64,000 bases of DNA from Exiguobacterium qingdaonense (GCF_018617855.1 NZ_JACSKY010000009.1:1-64000), one strand, 5' to 3'; positions 7,834-18,025 are shown, numbered from the stretch's first letter. Numbers and translations are program-made. The notes: generated by a model not told the origin, from the letters alone.

Positions 7834-8934
7834 TTGACGAATGATTTATTAGGGGTCATCAACTTAGGGACGGAACAAGGGCTGTTTCCGGAATTTACTG
7901 GACATCGTAATTTAGCGTCGGTTCCATTCACAGGGCGGTATCGGCTGATTGACTTCACATTGACGAACATGATTACACAAAACATCAGTCAGGTCGGGAT
8001 TTTTACATTAGACAAATACCGCTCATTGATGGATCACCTCGGATCAGGGAAAGAGTGGGACTTGGACCGCTCTCAAGGCGGCCTCCATATCTTCCCTCCG
8101 GCGCTGAAACCGGACGGGGAGGCGTACCTTGGTGATTTGGCAAACTTTTCGATGCACCGCGAGCATTTTATTCGTAGCAAGCAGCCATACGTGGTCATCA
8201 CAGGGTCGAACGTGTTGACGACGATCGACTACAACGACATGCTCGAGCACCACAAATCGATGGGCGCAGACATTACGCTCGCTTATACGACTCATGAGCA
8301 GAAATGTGGGTATTGCCGTCCGATTCGACTTGGTGAAAATGATCGGGTCGTCGGAGTTTCTGAACGAGGGTTCTCACCGGATGATGAGTACACGTATACA
8401 GAAACGATTATTATGTCGAAGAATCTCTTCATGCGTCTCGTCGATGAAGCGACGTCTAAAGGCGAATACGACTTGTTAGATGGTGTCATCCGTCCACAGC
8501 TTCATCGTCTACACGTGCACGGCTATCACTATGTCGGGAAAATGCAAGTCATTCATTCGGTGCTTTCTTATTACAATGAGAGCATGAAGTTGATTCGTGG
8601 TGAAGGCATCATCTATGACTTCCCTCACATCTATACGAAAATCAAGCATGAACCACCGACTCGGTATTTAAAAGGGTCAAAAGTGAATGAGGCACTCGTG
8701 GCGAACGGGTGTAAAATCCATGGTGAGGTTCAGAATAGTATTCTCTTCCGTGGCGTACAAGTAAATGAACACGCACGTGTGAAGAACTCAATCATTTCGT
8801 CGAAGTCGATCATTGAAGAAGGAGCTGTCGTCGAAAATGCGATTTTGGACAAAGAAGTCGTTGTAAAACGCGGGCAGGTCATTCGAGGCACAATCGACGA
8901 ACCGATCGTCATCGCAAAACGAACAGTGGTGTGA
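7834..8934 (+). CDS. glgD: GlgD, regulatory-type subunit of ADP-glucose pyrophosphorylase
   Basis: Paralogue of GlgC that forms a GlgCD hetero-oligomer in Bacillales and modulates activity. The 366-residue product has the same fold, but the N-terminal GGEGKRL nucleotide loop is degenerate ([11 protein letters not shown]), as is usual for GlgD. The start is taken as TTG at 7834, with AAGGAGG 8 bp upstream and the gene 34 bp after glgC. The open frame extends further upstream into glgC, but no ribosome site supports that. It is followed by glgA at 10 bp. Confidence 0.9.
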   Translation: MTNDLLGVINLGTEQGLFPEFTGHRNLASVPFTGRYRLIDFTLTNMITQNISQVGIFTLDKYRSLMDHLGSGKEWDLDRSQGGLHIFPPALKPDGEAYLGDLANFSMHREHFIRSKQPYVVITGSNVLTTIDYNDMLEHHKSMGADITLAYTTHEQKCGYCRPIRLGENDRVVGVSERGFSPDDEYTYTETIIMSKNLFMRLVDEATSKGEYDLLDGVIRPQLHRLHVHGYHYVGKMQVIHSVLSYYNESMKLIRGEGIIYDFPHIYTKIKHEPPTRYLKGSKVNEALVANGCKIHGEVQNSILFRGVQVNEHARVKNSIISSKSIIEEGAVVENAILDKEVVVKRGQVIRGTIDEPIVIAKRTVV

Positions 8935-8944
8935 GGAGGATTAT

Positions 8945-10378
8945 ATGAAAATTTGGTATGTTGCTTCAGAAGCGGCACCGTTCATGAAAACAGGGGGGCT
9001 GGCCGACGTTGTCGGTTCGCTCCCTCAAGCGGTGGCGGACTTAGGAGAAGAAATCAGTGTTGTCATGCCGAAGTATGGATCTATCGCAGAGGAATATACA
9101 GATGAGATGGAGTATTTATTCGACTTGATCGTCCCGGTCGGTTGGCGAAAGCAGTTTGGTGCAGTATTGAAGTTAGAACGGGACGGGATCACTTATTACT
9201 TCATCGACAATGAGTACTATTTTAAGCGTGATGGTGTGTTATATGGACACTTTGACGATGCCGAACGCTTCGCATTCTTCTCGCGAGCAGTCCTCGAGAT
9301 GATTGGAAAGATGGAAGATGTACCTGATGTCATCCATTGTCACGATTGGCAGACAGGAATTTTGCCGGCCTTCTTACGAATCCATTATCAACATATTGAA
9401 GCGTATCAACGCATTCGAACCGTCTACACGATCCATAATTTGCAATATCAAGGAATTTTCCCAGAAGAAGTTCTCGGAGAGCTATTACAGTTTGGTCATG
9501 AACACTTCACGGCTGAAGGGATCCAACATAACGGTCTCGTCAATTATATGAAAGCTGGAATTGTACATTCCGATCAAATCACGACCGTCAGTCCTTCGTA
9601 TCGAGATGAAATCATGGAGCCTTACTATGGGGAAGGGCTAGACGGGGCGCTAAGACATCGCGCAGTCGATGTACGTGGAATTCTGAACGGGATTGACTTG
9701 GCAACGAACGACCCAAGTACGGATTCACGTATCGCGAAGACGTATACGCTAGACACGTATAAAGAAGGAAAAGTAATCAACAAACGGGCGTTACAAGAAC
9801 GACTCGGGCTTGAAGTGCGGGACGATGTCATGCTTATCGGTTTTGTCAGCCGACTCGTTGACCAAAAGGGGCTCGATTTAATTGACGGTGTCAAAGAAGA
9901 ACTAGGGCAACTTCCTTGCCAGTTCGCGTTCCTCGGTTCGGGGCAACCAGAATATGAGGGGATCATCCACGAGATGACAGCAGCGCATCCAGGGAAAGTC
10001 GGGTCTTATATCGGTTTTGACATCGAACTTGCGCATTTGATTTACGCCGGGGCGGATGCTTTTTTGATGCCATCACGCTTTGAGCCATGTGGGCTCAGCC
10101 AATTGATCTCCATGCGCTATGGAACATTGCCAATCGCACGTGAGACGGGTGGACTTCGAGATACGGTGAAGCCGTATAACGAATACACGCAAGAAGGGAC
10201 CGGGTTTGGTTTCATGAACTATAATGCCCATGAGATGTTAGCAACAATCGAAAAGGCGATTCGTGTTTTTCACGAAAAAGAAAACTGGCATGCTCTCGTC
10301 CATCAGGCAATGACCGCGGACTATAGCTGGAAACAATCCGCCAAGCAGTATCGTGAGTTATATCATTTATTTGTATGA
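8945..10378 (+). CDS. glgA: glycogen synthase (ADP-glucose)
   Basis: GT5-family glucosyltransferase that extends alpha-1,4-glucan from ADP-glucose. The 477-residue length is normal. The N-terminal KTGGLADV motif (Lys15-Val22) binds ADP-glucose. The C-terminal Rossmann domain has [19 protein letters not shown] with the family's E-x7-E-type nucleotide-sugar site. GAGGAGGA precedes the ATG by 6 bp. Tight spacing shows it is in the glg operon. Confidence 0.95.
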   Translation: MKIWYVASEAAPFMKTGGLADVVGSLPQAVADLGEEISVVMPKYGSIAEEYTDEMEYLFDLIVPVGWRKQFGAVLKLERDGITYYFIDNEYYFKRDGVLYGHFDDAERFAFFSRAVLEMIGKMEDVPDVIHCHDWQTGILPAFLRIHYQHIEAYQRIRTVYTIHNLQYQGIFPEEVLGELLQFGHEHFTAEGIQHNGLVNYMKAGIVHSDQITTVSPSYRDEIMEPYYGEGLDGALRHRAVDVRGILNGIDLATNDPSTDSRIAKTYTLDTYKEGKVINKRALQERLGLEVRDDVMLIGFVSRLVDQKGLDLIDGVKEELGQLPCQFAFLGSGQPEYEGIIHEMTAAHPGKVGSYIGFDIELAHLIYAGADAFLMPSRFEPCGLSQLISMRYGTLPIARETGGLRDTVKPYNEYTQEGTGFGFMNYNAHEMLATIEKAIRVFHEKENWHALVHQAMTADYSWKQSAKQYRELYHLFV

Positions 10379-10400
10379 GTGGAAGGAGCTAACTTGATTT

Positions 10401-12833
10401 ATGTTCACTGATAAGCAAAGCTTTGTTGACATGTTCAAAGAACGATTCATTTCATTAAATGGAAAGTCGATTGAAGATGGGACAGAGCAGGAAGTGTATC
10501 AAACATTGGCAACGATGGTGCGCGAACAGGCTATGCCGAAATGGATTCATGCGCGTGATCGTCAAGAAGAGAAACATAGCAAGCAAGTCATTTATTTCTC
10601 GCTCGAGTTTTTATTAGGTCGTTTCCTATACAATAACTTGCTCAGTTTGGATGTGTTGGAACTCGTCAAAGAAGGACTGGAGGATCTCGGTTATGACTTG
10701 ACCGACCTCACTGAACTGGAACCGGAACCAGGTCTTGGGAACGGAGGACTCGGTCGCCTAGCCGCCTGCTTCCTCGATTCGCTGGCCGCACTCAGCTTGC
10801 CCGGGCACGGTAACGGGATTCGTTACCGATATGGGCTGTTCAAACAGAAGATTGTGGACGGGTATCAAGTTGAACTGCCGGATAACTGGCTTCGTGACGG
10901 GAACATGTGGGAGACAAGACGTCAAGATAAGGCAGTCGATATCAACTTCGGTGGATGGGTTGAGATGAAACAAATCGGAGATCGGTTGCGTGTCGTTCAC
11001 CATCCGGACGAGGTCGTCCGGGCGGTCCCTTACGATATGCCAATTATCGGTTATCAAAACGACGTCGTGAACACGTTGCGCCTCTGGAACGCAGAATCGC
11101 CATATGACGATGAGGCGTACTTGGAAAAGACGAAAGGGACGTACAAAGATTTATTGAAGCATAAGCAATCGATTGCGACGATTTCGGAATTTTTATATCC
11201 GGACGATACGACATATGAAGGAAAAGTGTTGCGTTTAAAACAACAATACTTCTTTGTGTCGGCAGGAATCCAATCGATGCTCACTTCCTATCTGAAACGT
11301 AATCAATCACTCAAGCAACTAGGTGATTATTATGCGATTCATATCAATGACACGCATCCGGTTGTCGCCATTCCGGAATTGATGCGAATTTTGATGGACG
11401 AGCATGGATACGGTTGGGACGAGGCATGGCGAATCACGAAGAGCGTCATGTCGTTCACGAATCATACGTTGCTCGCCGAAGCTCTTGAAAAGTGGCCGGT
11501 CGAGATGTATCAACGACTGTTGCCGCGTGTTTATCAAATTATTGAGGAAATCAATCGACGTTTCTGTCGAGACGTACTCGTCAACTATCCGCATCTTGAG
11601 TCGCATATGGGTGAAATTGCAATCGTGTCGAATGAGCAGATCAACATGGCCAACCTGGCCGTCGTGGGATCCCATTCAACGAACGGGGTTGCCCAGATTC
11701 ACACAGACATTCTCAAACAGCGTGAGATGCGTTACTTATATGAGATGTTCCCACTTCGTTTCAACAATAAGACGAACGGGATCACCCACCGCCGTTGGCT
11801 CTTAAAGTCGAACCCGCGCCTATCTGACGCAATCACGGACGCGATTGGACCATCATGGATCGAGCATCCGAACGATTTGGAAAAGTTGATGGATGTCGCT
11901 AAAGATCAGAGTTTCCAGGAAAAAGTGATGGATGTAAAACAGCAAAACAAATTCGACTTGGCCGCATATATTCAAGAAGAAACCGGTGAGACCGTCGACC
12001 CACATTCGATTTTTGATGTCCAAGTCAAACGTTTGCATGCGTATAAACGCCAACTGCTGAATGCCCTTCATATTCATGCGCTTTATTTGAAGATTCAAGC
12101 GGACCCGACATTTACGATGGTTCCTCGTACGTTCATCTTCGGTGCTAAGGCGGCACCGGGTTACTATTACGCGAAAGAGATTATCCGCTACATTAATGCG
12201 CTTGCGACGCTCATCAACAAAGATAAACGTGCAAGTCAGTTCATCAAAATCATTTTCCTTGAAAACTATCGCGTTTCGATGGCTGAACGGATCTTCCCGG
12301 GGTCGGACTTGAGTGAACAAATCTCGACTGCGAGCTATGAGGCTTCAGGTACCGGTAACATGAAGTTCATGATGAACGGTGCCTTGACGATTGGAACGTT
12401 AGATGGAGCCAATATTGAGATTCGTGATGCGGTCGGTGATGACCATATCTTCATCTTCGGACTATCACCACAAGAAGTGATGAACTATAAAAAGTTCGGT
12501 GGCTATCATGCGGCAGAAATATATCACGCACATCAAGAAATTAAAGATGTCGTCGACGGCCTCGTCAACGGTACGTTCGATAAGGTGGGCGAATATCAAT
12601 TCCAATCCATCTTCGATTCGCTTCTTCTATACAACGATGATTTCCTCGTTCTAAAAGATTTCGTCTCCTACATGCGGGCGCAACGACGTGTTGATGAAGT
12701 GTTCAGCGACCGTTCACGTTGGGCCGAAAGTTCAATCGTCAATACGGCGAAGTCAGGAATCTTCTCGAGTGACCGGACCATCACGGAATATGCGAATGCC
12801 GTGTGGAATATCAAACCAACGAGCGTCAAATAA
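10401..12833 (+). CDS. glgP: glycogen phosphorylase
   Basis: GT35 enzyme that releases glucose-1-phosphate from glycogen using pyridoxal phosphate. The 810-residue protein has the PLP-lysine motif GTGNMKF with Lys655, and EPEPGLGNGGLGRLAACFLDS-type N-terminal signature (about residues 112-130). It is the last gene of the glg operon, so synthesis and breakdown are co-transcribed. Ribosome site GGAAGGAG lies about 12 bp before the ATG. A terminator follows. No glgB branching enzyme is present in the operon or window. Confidence 0.95.
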   Translation: MFTDKQSFVDMFKERFISLNGKSIEDGTEQEVYQTLATMVREQAMPKWIHARDRQEEKHSKQVIYFSLEFLLGRFLYNNLLSLDVLELVKEGLEDLGYDLTDLTELEPEPGLGNGGLGRLAACFLDSLAALSLPGHGNGIRYRYGLFKQKIVDGYQVELPDNWLRDGNMWETRRQDKAVDINFGGWVEMKQIGDRLRVVHHPDEVVRAVPYDMPIIGYQNDVVNTLRLWNAESPYDDEAYLEKTKGTYKDLLKHKQSIATISEFLYPDDTTYEGKVLRLKQQYFFVSAGIQSMLTSYLKRNQSLKQLGDYYAIHINDTHPVVAIPELMRILMDEHGYGWDEAWRITKSVMSFTNHTLLAEALEKWPVEMYQRLLPRVYQIIEEINRRFCRDVLVNYPHLESHMGEIAIVSNEQINMANLAVVGSHSTNGVAQIHTDILKQREMRYLYEMFPLRFNNKTNGITHRRWLLKSNPRLSDAITDAIGPSWIEHPNDLEKLMDVAKDQSFQEKVMDVKQQNKFDLAAYIQEETGETVDPHSIFDVQVKRLHAYKRQLLNALHIHALYLKIQADPTFTMVPRTFIFGAKAAPGYYYAKEIIRYINALATLINKDKRASQFIKIIFLENYRVSMAERIFPGSDLSEQISTASYEASGTGNMKFMMNGALTIGTLDGANIEIRDAVGDDHIFIFGLSPQEVMNYKKFGGYHAAEIYHAHQEIKDVVDGLVNGTFDKVGEYQFQSIFDSLLLYNDDFLVLKDFVSYMRAQRRVDEVFSDRSRWAESSIVNTAKSGIFSSDRTITEYANAVWNIKPTSVK

Positions 12834-12868
12834 AAAACGATCCACCCATTATGGGTGGACCTCGTTTT
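12834..12868. terminator. bidirectional terminator
   Basis: Stem with TCCACCC/GGGTGGA core and ATTAT loop, flanked by A- and T-runs. It separates glgP from the convergent sulfurtransferase and overlaps the latter's last codons. Confidence 0.75.
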
Positions 12869-13664
12869 CTGAATAGCTGACCCAATCGGAGTATGACCCC
12901 GGATAGAGCCGGACATCGTCTTTCCCGAGAGCATGAAGCGCCAAAATGTTGACACACGCAGTCACACCGCTACCACAATAAAAAATCGGGTTCTCGACAG
13001 GGAGGACGTCTTTATAAAGTTCTTTCAAGTCATGGAAGTCTTCTAACGTACCGAGGTCTGTGATGGCCTCGGCATATGAACAGAGCAACGCGTTTGGAAT
13101 GTGGCCTGCCTTTTTGTCAATCGGTTCATGGGTGCCGTTATAGCGGTCTTCAGTCCTCGAATCATAGAGTGTGCCGATCGAAGCAGCTTTAACTTCTTCA
13201 ATCGTTGCAATCATATGGTCTTGGAAGTCGGGCGTGTAGTCGCTTGTCGGATAGTGCGGGATGTCTGTCGTAGTATCACCGCAATAGGTGATTCCTGATT
13301 GGACGCCACCTTCAAGCACGACGACGCGCTCGTGGCCAGCCCACTTGAAGAGCCACCAAGCACGAGCTGCAAACGGGAAGCCGTCATCATAAATGATGAC
13401 TAAGTCGTCTTTTTTCAAGCCGATTCGACGAAGTGTTGCCGTCCATTCTTCTTTTGAAGGGAGTGGATGACGCCCTCCATGTTCGCTGAGCGGACCGGAC
13501 AAGTCTTCCATCAAGTCGAGAAAGACGGCGTTCGGCAGATGTCCCTGTCGGTATGCATATTTACCATAGGACGCGTCATTTAGTGAATATCGGCAATCGA
13601 TGAAACGAATCGAATTCGTATGCACGATTTGTTTTAATTCTTGGGCACGCATTGTTGGAAACAT
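12849..13664 (-). CDS. rhodanese-family sulfurtransferase
   Basis: Two-domain thiosulfate/3-mercaptopyruvate sulfurtransferase of 271 residues. The first rhodanese domain (about 1-125) lacks an active cysteine. The second (about 150-270) carries the loop CGSGVTACVN with the catalytic cysteine first. CGSGVTA resembles mercaptopyruvate-type loops; substrate is not settled by sequence. The ATG at 13664 follows GAGGTGAT by about 4-8 bp; an upstream GTG at 13673 sits in that site. It sits between glgP and pgcA on the opposite strand, with no evident link to glycogen metabolism. Confidence 0.85.
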   Translation of the reverse strand: MFPTMRAQELKQIVHTNSIRFIDCRYSLNDASYGKYAYRQGHLPNAVFLDLMEDLSGPLSEHGGRHPLPSKEEWTATLRRIGLKKDDLVIIYDDGFPFAARAWWLFKWAGHERVVVLEGGVQSGITYCGDTTTDIPHYPTSDYTPDFQDHMIATIEEVKAASIGTLYDSRTEDRYNGTHEPIDKKAGHIPNALLCSYAEAITDLGTLEDFHDLKELYKDVLPVENPIFYCGSGVTACVNILALHALGKDDVRLYPGSYSDWVSYSENEVHP

Positions 13665-13763
13665 TAATATCACCTCGAGGTTTCGTTACTTTCATCCTAT
13701 ACAAGATGGAAGCAATTGGCGAGTACTTCGATTGAATTTTTAAAGGTGAAAGGGGAATAAATC

Positions 13764-15491
13764 ATGACATGGCAACAAACGTATGACCGTTGGAATCGAT
13801 TTGTCGGGCTAGAGCCGCATTTACGTGCGGAACTCGATGAACTCGCAAAAGATGAGACAACACTTGAAGACGCATTTTATAAAACACTGGAGTTCGGGAC
13901 AGGCGGAATGCGTGGGGAAATCGGACCCGGTGCGAATCGGATGAACGTGTATACGATTCGAAAAGCATCACAAGGCTTTGCTGATTTTATCGCAGCTTCA
14001 GGGGAAGAGGCGAAACGCCACGGCGTCGTCATCGCCCATGACTCACGTCATTTCTCACCTGAATTCGCGTTAGAGGCGGCGCGGACGCTTGCGTCAAACG
14101 GCATTAAAACGTACTTGTTCCCAAGTCTGCGCGCCACACCTGAACTTTCGTTTGCTGTGCGTCATTTAAATGCGTTCGGTGGAATCGTGATCACGGCCAG
14201 CCATAACCCACCCGAATATAACGGATTCAAAGTATATGGGGCAGACGGCGGGCAACTTCCACCGGCGGAGGCGGATGAACTCGTCAGTTACGTCAATGCG
14301 ATTGAGGATGAATTGACAATCGAAGTCAAAGAAGAGGCGGCGCTTCGTCAAACGAGTATGCTCGTCACAGTCGACTCATCAGTCGACGAAGCCTACATGG
14401 ATGCGCTCCAGTCGATTCGAATCCACCGTGACGTACAGGATAATCCGCTCCAAATCGTGTATTCACCACTTCACGGGACGGGACGCCGTCCGGTCATGGA
14501 AGGATTAAAGGCGTACGGGTTTGACCACGTGACGATTGTAGAGGAGCAGGCAGAGCCAGACGGTGCTTTCCCAACTGTCAGTTACCCGAATCCAGAAGAA
14601 AAGGCTGCATTCAAACTAGCGATGGAATACGGAGATCGTGTCGGAGCCGACTTACTCATGGCGACAGATCCAGATGCGGACCGCGTTGGCTTGACGGTGC
14701 GCGGACGTGACGGCGAATGGTTCGTCTTGACTGGAAATCAGACGGGGGCACTATTGATGGAATACATTCTGTCGCAAAAGAGCGAGACGGGCACGTTGCC
14801 GTCGAACGGGTTCGTTGCCAAGACAATCGTCACGTCTGAACTCGGTGCCGCAATCGCAAAAGCATATGGCGTGCATCTCGAGAACACATTGACCGGATTC
14901 AAATTCATCGGTGAGAAAATCAAGCAATACGAAGAATCCGGAGAGTACGAATTCTTGTTTGGTTATGAAGAAAGCTACGGCTACTTGGTCGGAGATTTCT
15001 GTCGTGACAAAGATGCCGTCCAGGCTTGCTTACTCGCAGCCGAGATGGCGGCTTTCCATAAACAACAGGGACGGACGCTCTATGACGCGTTGCAGTCGAT
15101 TTATGAGAAGTACGGCTTCTATGAGGAGTCGTTACAGTCGATGACGTTGAAAGGGAAAGCTGGTCTTGAGCAAATCGGACGTATGATGGAAGCGTTCCGT
15201 GCCAACCCGCCAAAAGAAGTCGGTGGCTATGAAGTCGTTCGTTTCGAGGATTATAAGGAACAAACGGCAACCGACCTACAGACCGACACGTCTGAAGCCA
15301 TCGATTTACCGTCGTCAAACGTCTTGAAGTTCATCTTTGCGGACGGTTCTTGGTTCTGCCTTCGCCCATCCGGTACAGAACCGAAAATCAAGTTCTACTT
15401 TAGCGTGCATGCGGATCGTGCCGAGAAGACGACCGCAAAACGTGAAGCGATTGAAGCGGATGTCATGAAACAGGCAAAAGCCATCGATTGA
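13764..15491 (+). CDS. pgcA: alpha-phosphoglucomutase
   Basis: Interconverts glucose-6-phosphate and glucose-1-phosphate, feeding GlgC and cell-envelope sugar synthesis. The 575-residue protein has the phosphoserine loop TASHNPPEYNG (Ser146), the metal loop DPDADR, and the C-terminal phosphate-binding RPSGTEPK. Length fits the PgcA type. Its location next to glgCDAP matches its role, but it has its own transcription unit. AAAGGGG precedes the ATG by about 8 bp. A terminator follows. Confidence 0.93.
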   Translation: MTWQQTYDRWNRFVGLEPHLRAELDELAKDETTLEDAFYKTLEFGTGGMRGEIGPGANRMNVYTIRKASQGFADFIAASGEEAKRHGVVIAHDSRHFSPEFALEAARTLASNGIKTYLFPSLRATPELSFAVRHLNAFGGIVITASHNPPEYNGFKVYGADGGQLPPAEADELVSYVNAIEDELTIEVKEEAALRQTSMLVTVDSSVDEAYMDALQSIRIHRDVQDNPLQIVYSPLHGTGRRPVMEGLKAYGFDHVTIVEEQAEPDGAFPTVSYPNPEEKAAFKLAMEYGDRVGADLLMATDPDADRVGLTVRGRDGEWFVLTGNQTGALLMEYILSQKSETGTLPSNGFVAKTIVTSELGAAIAKAYGVHLENTLTGFKFIGEKIKQYEESGEYEFLFGYEESYGYLVGDFCRDKDAVQACLLAAEMAAFHKQQGRTLYDALQSIYEKYGFYEESLQSMTLKGKAGLEQIGRMMEAFRANPPKEVGGYEVVRFEDYKEQTATDLQTDTSEAIDLPSSNVLKFIFADGSWFCLRPSGTEPKIKFYFSVHADRAEKTTAKREAIEADVMKQAKAID

Positions 15492-15498
15492 CGAGGAG

Positions 15499-15528
15499 CA
15501 TCACTCTAGAAATAGGGTGATGTTTTTT
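15499..15528 (+). terminator. terminator after pgcA
   Basis: Stem CATCACTC/GGGTGATG followed by six Ts. Confidence 0.8.
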
Positions 15529-15530
15529 GT

Positions 15531-15559
15531 TTGACATGAAGACATCACGCCAGTATGAT
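15531..15559 (+). promoter_or_regulatory. sigma-A promoter of the amino-acid ABC operon
   Basis: TTGACA (15531-15536), 17-bp spacer, TATGAT (15554-15559), nearly consensus. An inverted repeat TAATC-N7-GATTA (15582-15598) lies downstream of the likely start site and could be an operator. Confidence 0.75.
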
Positions 15560-15617
15560 GAGGTTATTGTTCAAAACCGTGTAATCATATAAGGATTATA
15601 AGAAAGGCGGAATTATT

Positions 15618-16376
15618 ATGAAAAAAACGTTAACTACCGTACTCGCACTCGGAGCATCAGTCGGGCTTCTCGCAGCTTGCGGCAATGAATCAGACAGTGG
15701 AGCGGACGAAGCGGTCATCACTGTCGGGACAGAAGCGACATATCCACCATTCACGTATAAAGAAAAAGGTGAACTGATGGGATATGACATCGACGTCCTA
15801 AATGAAGCGGCAGAGCGTGCCGGTTATAAAGTAGAATACGAGGCAATGGACTTCAAAGGTCTCGTTCCAGCACTCGATGCAGACCGGATTGACATGATTG
15901 CCAACCAAATGAGCATCACGCCCGAGCGTGAGGAGAAGTATGCGTTCTCTGATCCGTATGCTGTGTCTGGCGCACAAGTCATTGTCGGTTCAGATAATAA
16001 CGACATTCAAGGTGTAGACGACCTCGACGGGAAGTTAGTCGGTTCAACGCAAGGTTCAGTCTATGCACAGATGGCCGAAGAAGCGGGAGCTGAAGTGAAG
16101 TTTTATAAAGGGGCGAACCAAGTGCTTCAAGACCTCGAAGTCGGTCGCTTGGATGCGGCACTTAACGACCGTCTCTTCATCTTGACTGAGCTTGAGAAGA
16201 CGGGTTACGACGTCAAAGCAGTCGGCGACATCTTCAACACGAGTGAAGCTGGATTCATGACGCGCCAAGATAGCGACGTGCTCGACAAGTTGAACGACGC
16301 ACTCGCAGAGATGAAAGAAGATGGCACGATGGAAGAAATCGGTATGAAGTACTTCGGTGAGGATATCAGTCAATGA
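15618..16376 (+). CDS. amino-acid ABC transporter substrate-binding lipoprotein
   Basis: Extracellular receptor of a polar amino-acid/cystine-type importer. The 252-residue protein starts with a lipoprotein signal peptide ending in LLAAC, so Cys21 is the lipidated residue. The mature part is a type 3 periplasmic-binding fold, with GTEATYPPFTYKEKGEL and GYDIDVLNE typical of the family. AAAGGCGG ribosome site precedes the ATG. Its last codons overlap the permease gene. Cystine (TcyA-like) is a guess from similarity; substrate is not proven. Confidence 0.88.
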   Translation: MKKTLTTVLALGASVGLLAACGNESDSGADEAVITVGTEATYPPFTYKEKGELMGYDIDVLNEAAERAGYKVEYEAMDFKGLVPALDADRIDMIANQMSITPEREEKYAFSDPYAVSGAQVIVGSDNNDIQGVDDLDGKLVGSTQGSVYAQMAEEAGAEVKFYKGANQVLQDLEVGRLDAALNDRLFILTELEKTGYDVKAVGDIFNTSEAGFMTRQDSDVLDKLNDALAEMKEDGTMEEIGMKYFGEDISQ

Positions 16377-17023
16377 ATGAATTGATCACGATCGTCATAG
16401 ATAACCGTTCGGTCTATCTAGAAGCCATCCAGCTCACGTTGATCGCCAGTGTCCTGTCGATTCTTCTCGCCTTGGCGCTCGGTCTGGTCATCGCTTTACT
16501 TCATAGTAGCCCGATTAAAGTCGTACGGTTGCTCACAAGGACGTACATCTCATTCTTCCGTGGCACACCGCTTTTGCTTCAATTGTTGATTTTGTATGTC
16601 GGTCTCACAGGGTTCGTACAACTCAGCGGTATGCAGGCGCTCATCTTTGGACTCGGGTTCCACTTTGCGGCGTATATCTCGGAAGCGTTCCGGGCAGCCA
16701 TCAACTCGGTGGACAAAGGGCAAGTGGAGGCGAGTGTCGCACTTGGTATTCCGAAAACGAAACGCTTTAAGGATATCATTTTCCCACAGGCACTCTCTCG
16801 CGCCATCCCACCTGTCTCGAACTCGGTCATCGACATTATCAAGTCGACGTCACTCGGTTCGGTCATCGCGGTGCAAGAATTGACGTACGTGTCTGACCAA
16901 ATTGCCGCAACAACGTATTTGGTCATGCCGTTACTCTTGTTCTCGGCCTCGATTTATTGGATTTTGTCAACATTGATTCAAGCAGGACAGCATCGACTTG
17001 AACGTCGCTATGCCATTCGTTAA
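16373..17023 (+). CDS. amino-acid ABC transporter permease
   Basis: Membrane subunit of the His/Glu/Gln/Cys permease family, 216 residues with about five helices. The EAA loop is visible: EASVALGIPKTKRFKDIIFPQALSRAIPP region (about 121-150, EAS...G.P). It overlaps the binding-protein gene by 4 bp (ATGA), so the two are translationally coupled. A strong terminator follows directly. No matching ATPase gene is in the operon. Confidence 0.9.
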   Translation: MNELITIVIDNRSVYLEAIQLTLIASVLSILLALALGLVIALLHSSPIKVVRLLTRTYISFFRGTPLLLQLLILYVGLTGFVQLSGMQALIFGLGFHFAAYISEAFRAAINSVDKGQVEASVALGIPKTKRFKDIIFPQALSRAIPPVSNSVIDIIKSTSLGSVIAVQELTYVSDQIAATTYLVMPLLLFSASIYWILSTLIQAGQHRLERRYAIR

Positions 17024-17026
17024 CCG

Positions 17027-17070
17027 AAAGCAGCCGCCTCTCTTTCAAATAGAGAAGCGGCTGCTTTTTA
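17027..17070 (+). terminator. terminator of the ABC operon
   Basis: Stem AAAGCAGCCGC/GCGGCTGCTTT with extended CTCT/AGAG pairing and a T-run. It also lies just beyond the stop of the convergent DUF6671 gene. Confidence 0.85.
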
Positions 17071-17910
17071 TTATGGGTTACAAAAGTCACAATGAGCGGG
17101 GGAAGCATAAACGCCTGCGTCAATCTCAATCAACTGTTTACATGAACAAGCCTGACAGGCATACAGGTGTTTCGCAGTCTGTTTCGTTGGAGTATGACAA
17201 TACTCGCATAATCGCCCGGGTACTTTTTGAACGAGACGAAAACCGGGAGTACCGCACGTCGGACACAACGTGTTGGCTTGTTCGATCAATCGTTCTGTCG
17301 CTACTGCAATATTTTGCATTCGTGTCGGATTGGCGTATGCTCGCATATCCGTTTCAATGAACACTTGTCGATTTGTTGACTTGTTGAAACAGTACGTGAA
17401 GGCTTCTTGTAACAAGGTTTCGTTCATGACTTCTTTGATTAAAATGCTGGAGTGTTCGTCATCTGGTCGAAGAATGACGTGGTGGTCGGGAAAGCCGATT
17501 TGATGAGCGAACTGGAGTGCCGATGAATAGTCTTGAACGATTGTATGGTTAAAATTTGTATGGAACCCTTCATAATATCCATACACTTCAATACCTTGTT
17601 CGTAATCTTTTAGGAAAACAAGTTCAGTGTTCCAAGCGATCGGCGAAAGGGGATGAAACCCAAACGTCCCTTCACTAGCGACTCCAACCTTTACACTAGA
17701 CTGTTCGATTCCTTTCTCTACTTTCTTGCGGGCGGTCTCAAACTGATCATGTGGACGCTTGACCTCTCTTGTGAACGTACCGAATTGGTCAGTGTCGAAC
17801 GTATTTACATGTAACCGACATCCGAGTTCTGATTCAAGCAACGGTTTGATAACTTGTTCTTTCTGATGCATCGTCACGAGCGATACATCACGATTTTCTA
17901 AAAAACGCAT
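17071..17910 (-). CDS. DUF6671-type protein with C-terminal zinc ribbons
   Basis: The 279-residue product begins with V-x-L-x-TMHQKEQVIKPLL, then DTDQFGTFTREVKRP and ASEGTFGFHP, which I recall as the conserved core of DUF6671 (function unknown). The C-terminal 80 residues hold four CxxC-like pairs (CPTC, CEYC, CQAC, CDFC), suggesting one or two zinc ribbons. The ATG at 17910 follows AAAGGAAA by about 8 bp; longer starts up to 17952 are possible. It is monocistronic. A nucleic-acid or nucleotide-related role is only a guess from the zinc ribbons. Confidence 0.6.
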   Translation of the reverse strand: MRFLENRDVSLVTMHQKEQVIKPLLESELGCRLHVNTFDTDQFGTFTREVKRPHDQFETARKKVEKGIEQSSVKVGVASEGTFGFHPLSPIAWNTELVFLKDYEQGIEVYGYYEGFHTNFNHTIVQDYSSALQFAHQIGFPDHHVILRPDDEHSSILIKEVMNETLLQEAFTYCFNKSTNRQVFIETDMRAYANPTRMQNIAVATERLIEQANTLCPTCGTPGFRLVQKVPGRLCEYCHTPTKQTAKHLYACQACSCKQLIEIDAGVYASPAHCDFCNP

Positions 17911-17991
17911 CTGCTGTTTCCTTTCTCTCACTTCATGTTCACTTATGATCAAATATAGAATAACGGAGTTAATCTGTATAGTCGGTATAAA

Positions 17992-18025
17992 AAGGAGTGA
18001 ATCCCGTATAGCGGACTCACTCCTT
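17992..18025 (-). terminator. terminator of the sugar ABC ATPase gene
   Basis: Stem AAGGAGTGAATCC/GGACTCACTCCTT; on the minus strand it is followed by TTTAT. Confidence 0.7.

Noticed and set aside
15582-15598. CymR operator ahead of the amino-acid ABC operon
   Set aside because: The TAATC-N7-GATTA dyad and nearby AAGGATT do not fit the CymR consensus well; function left open.
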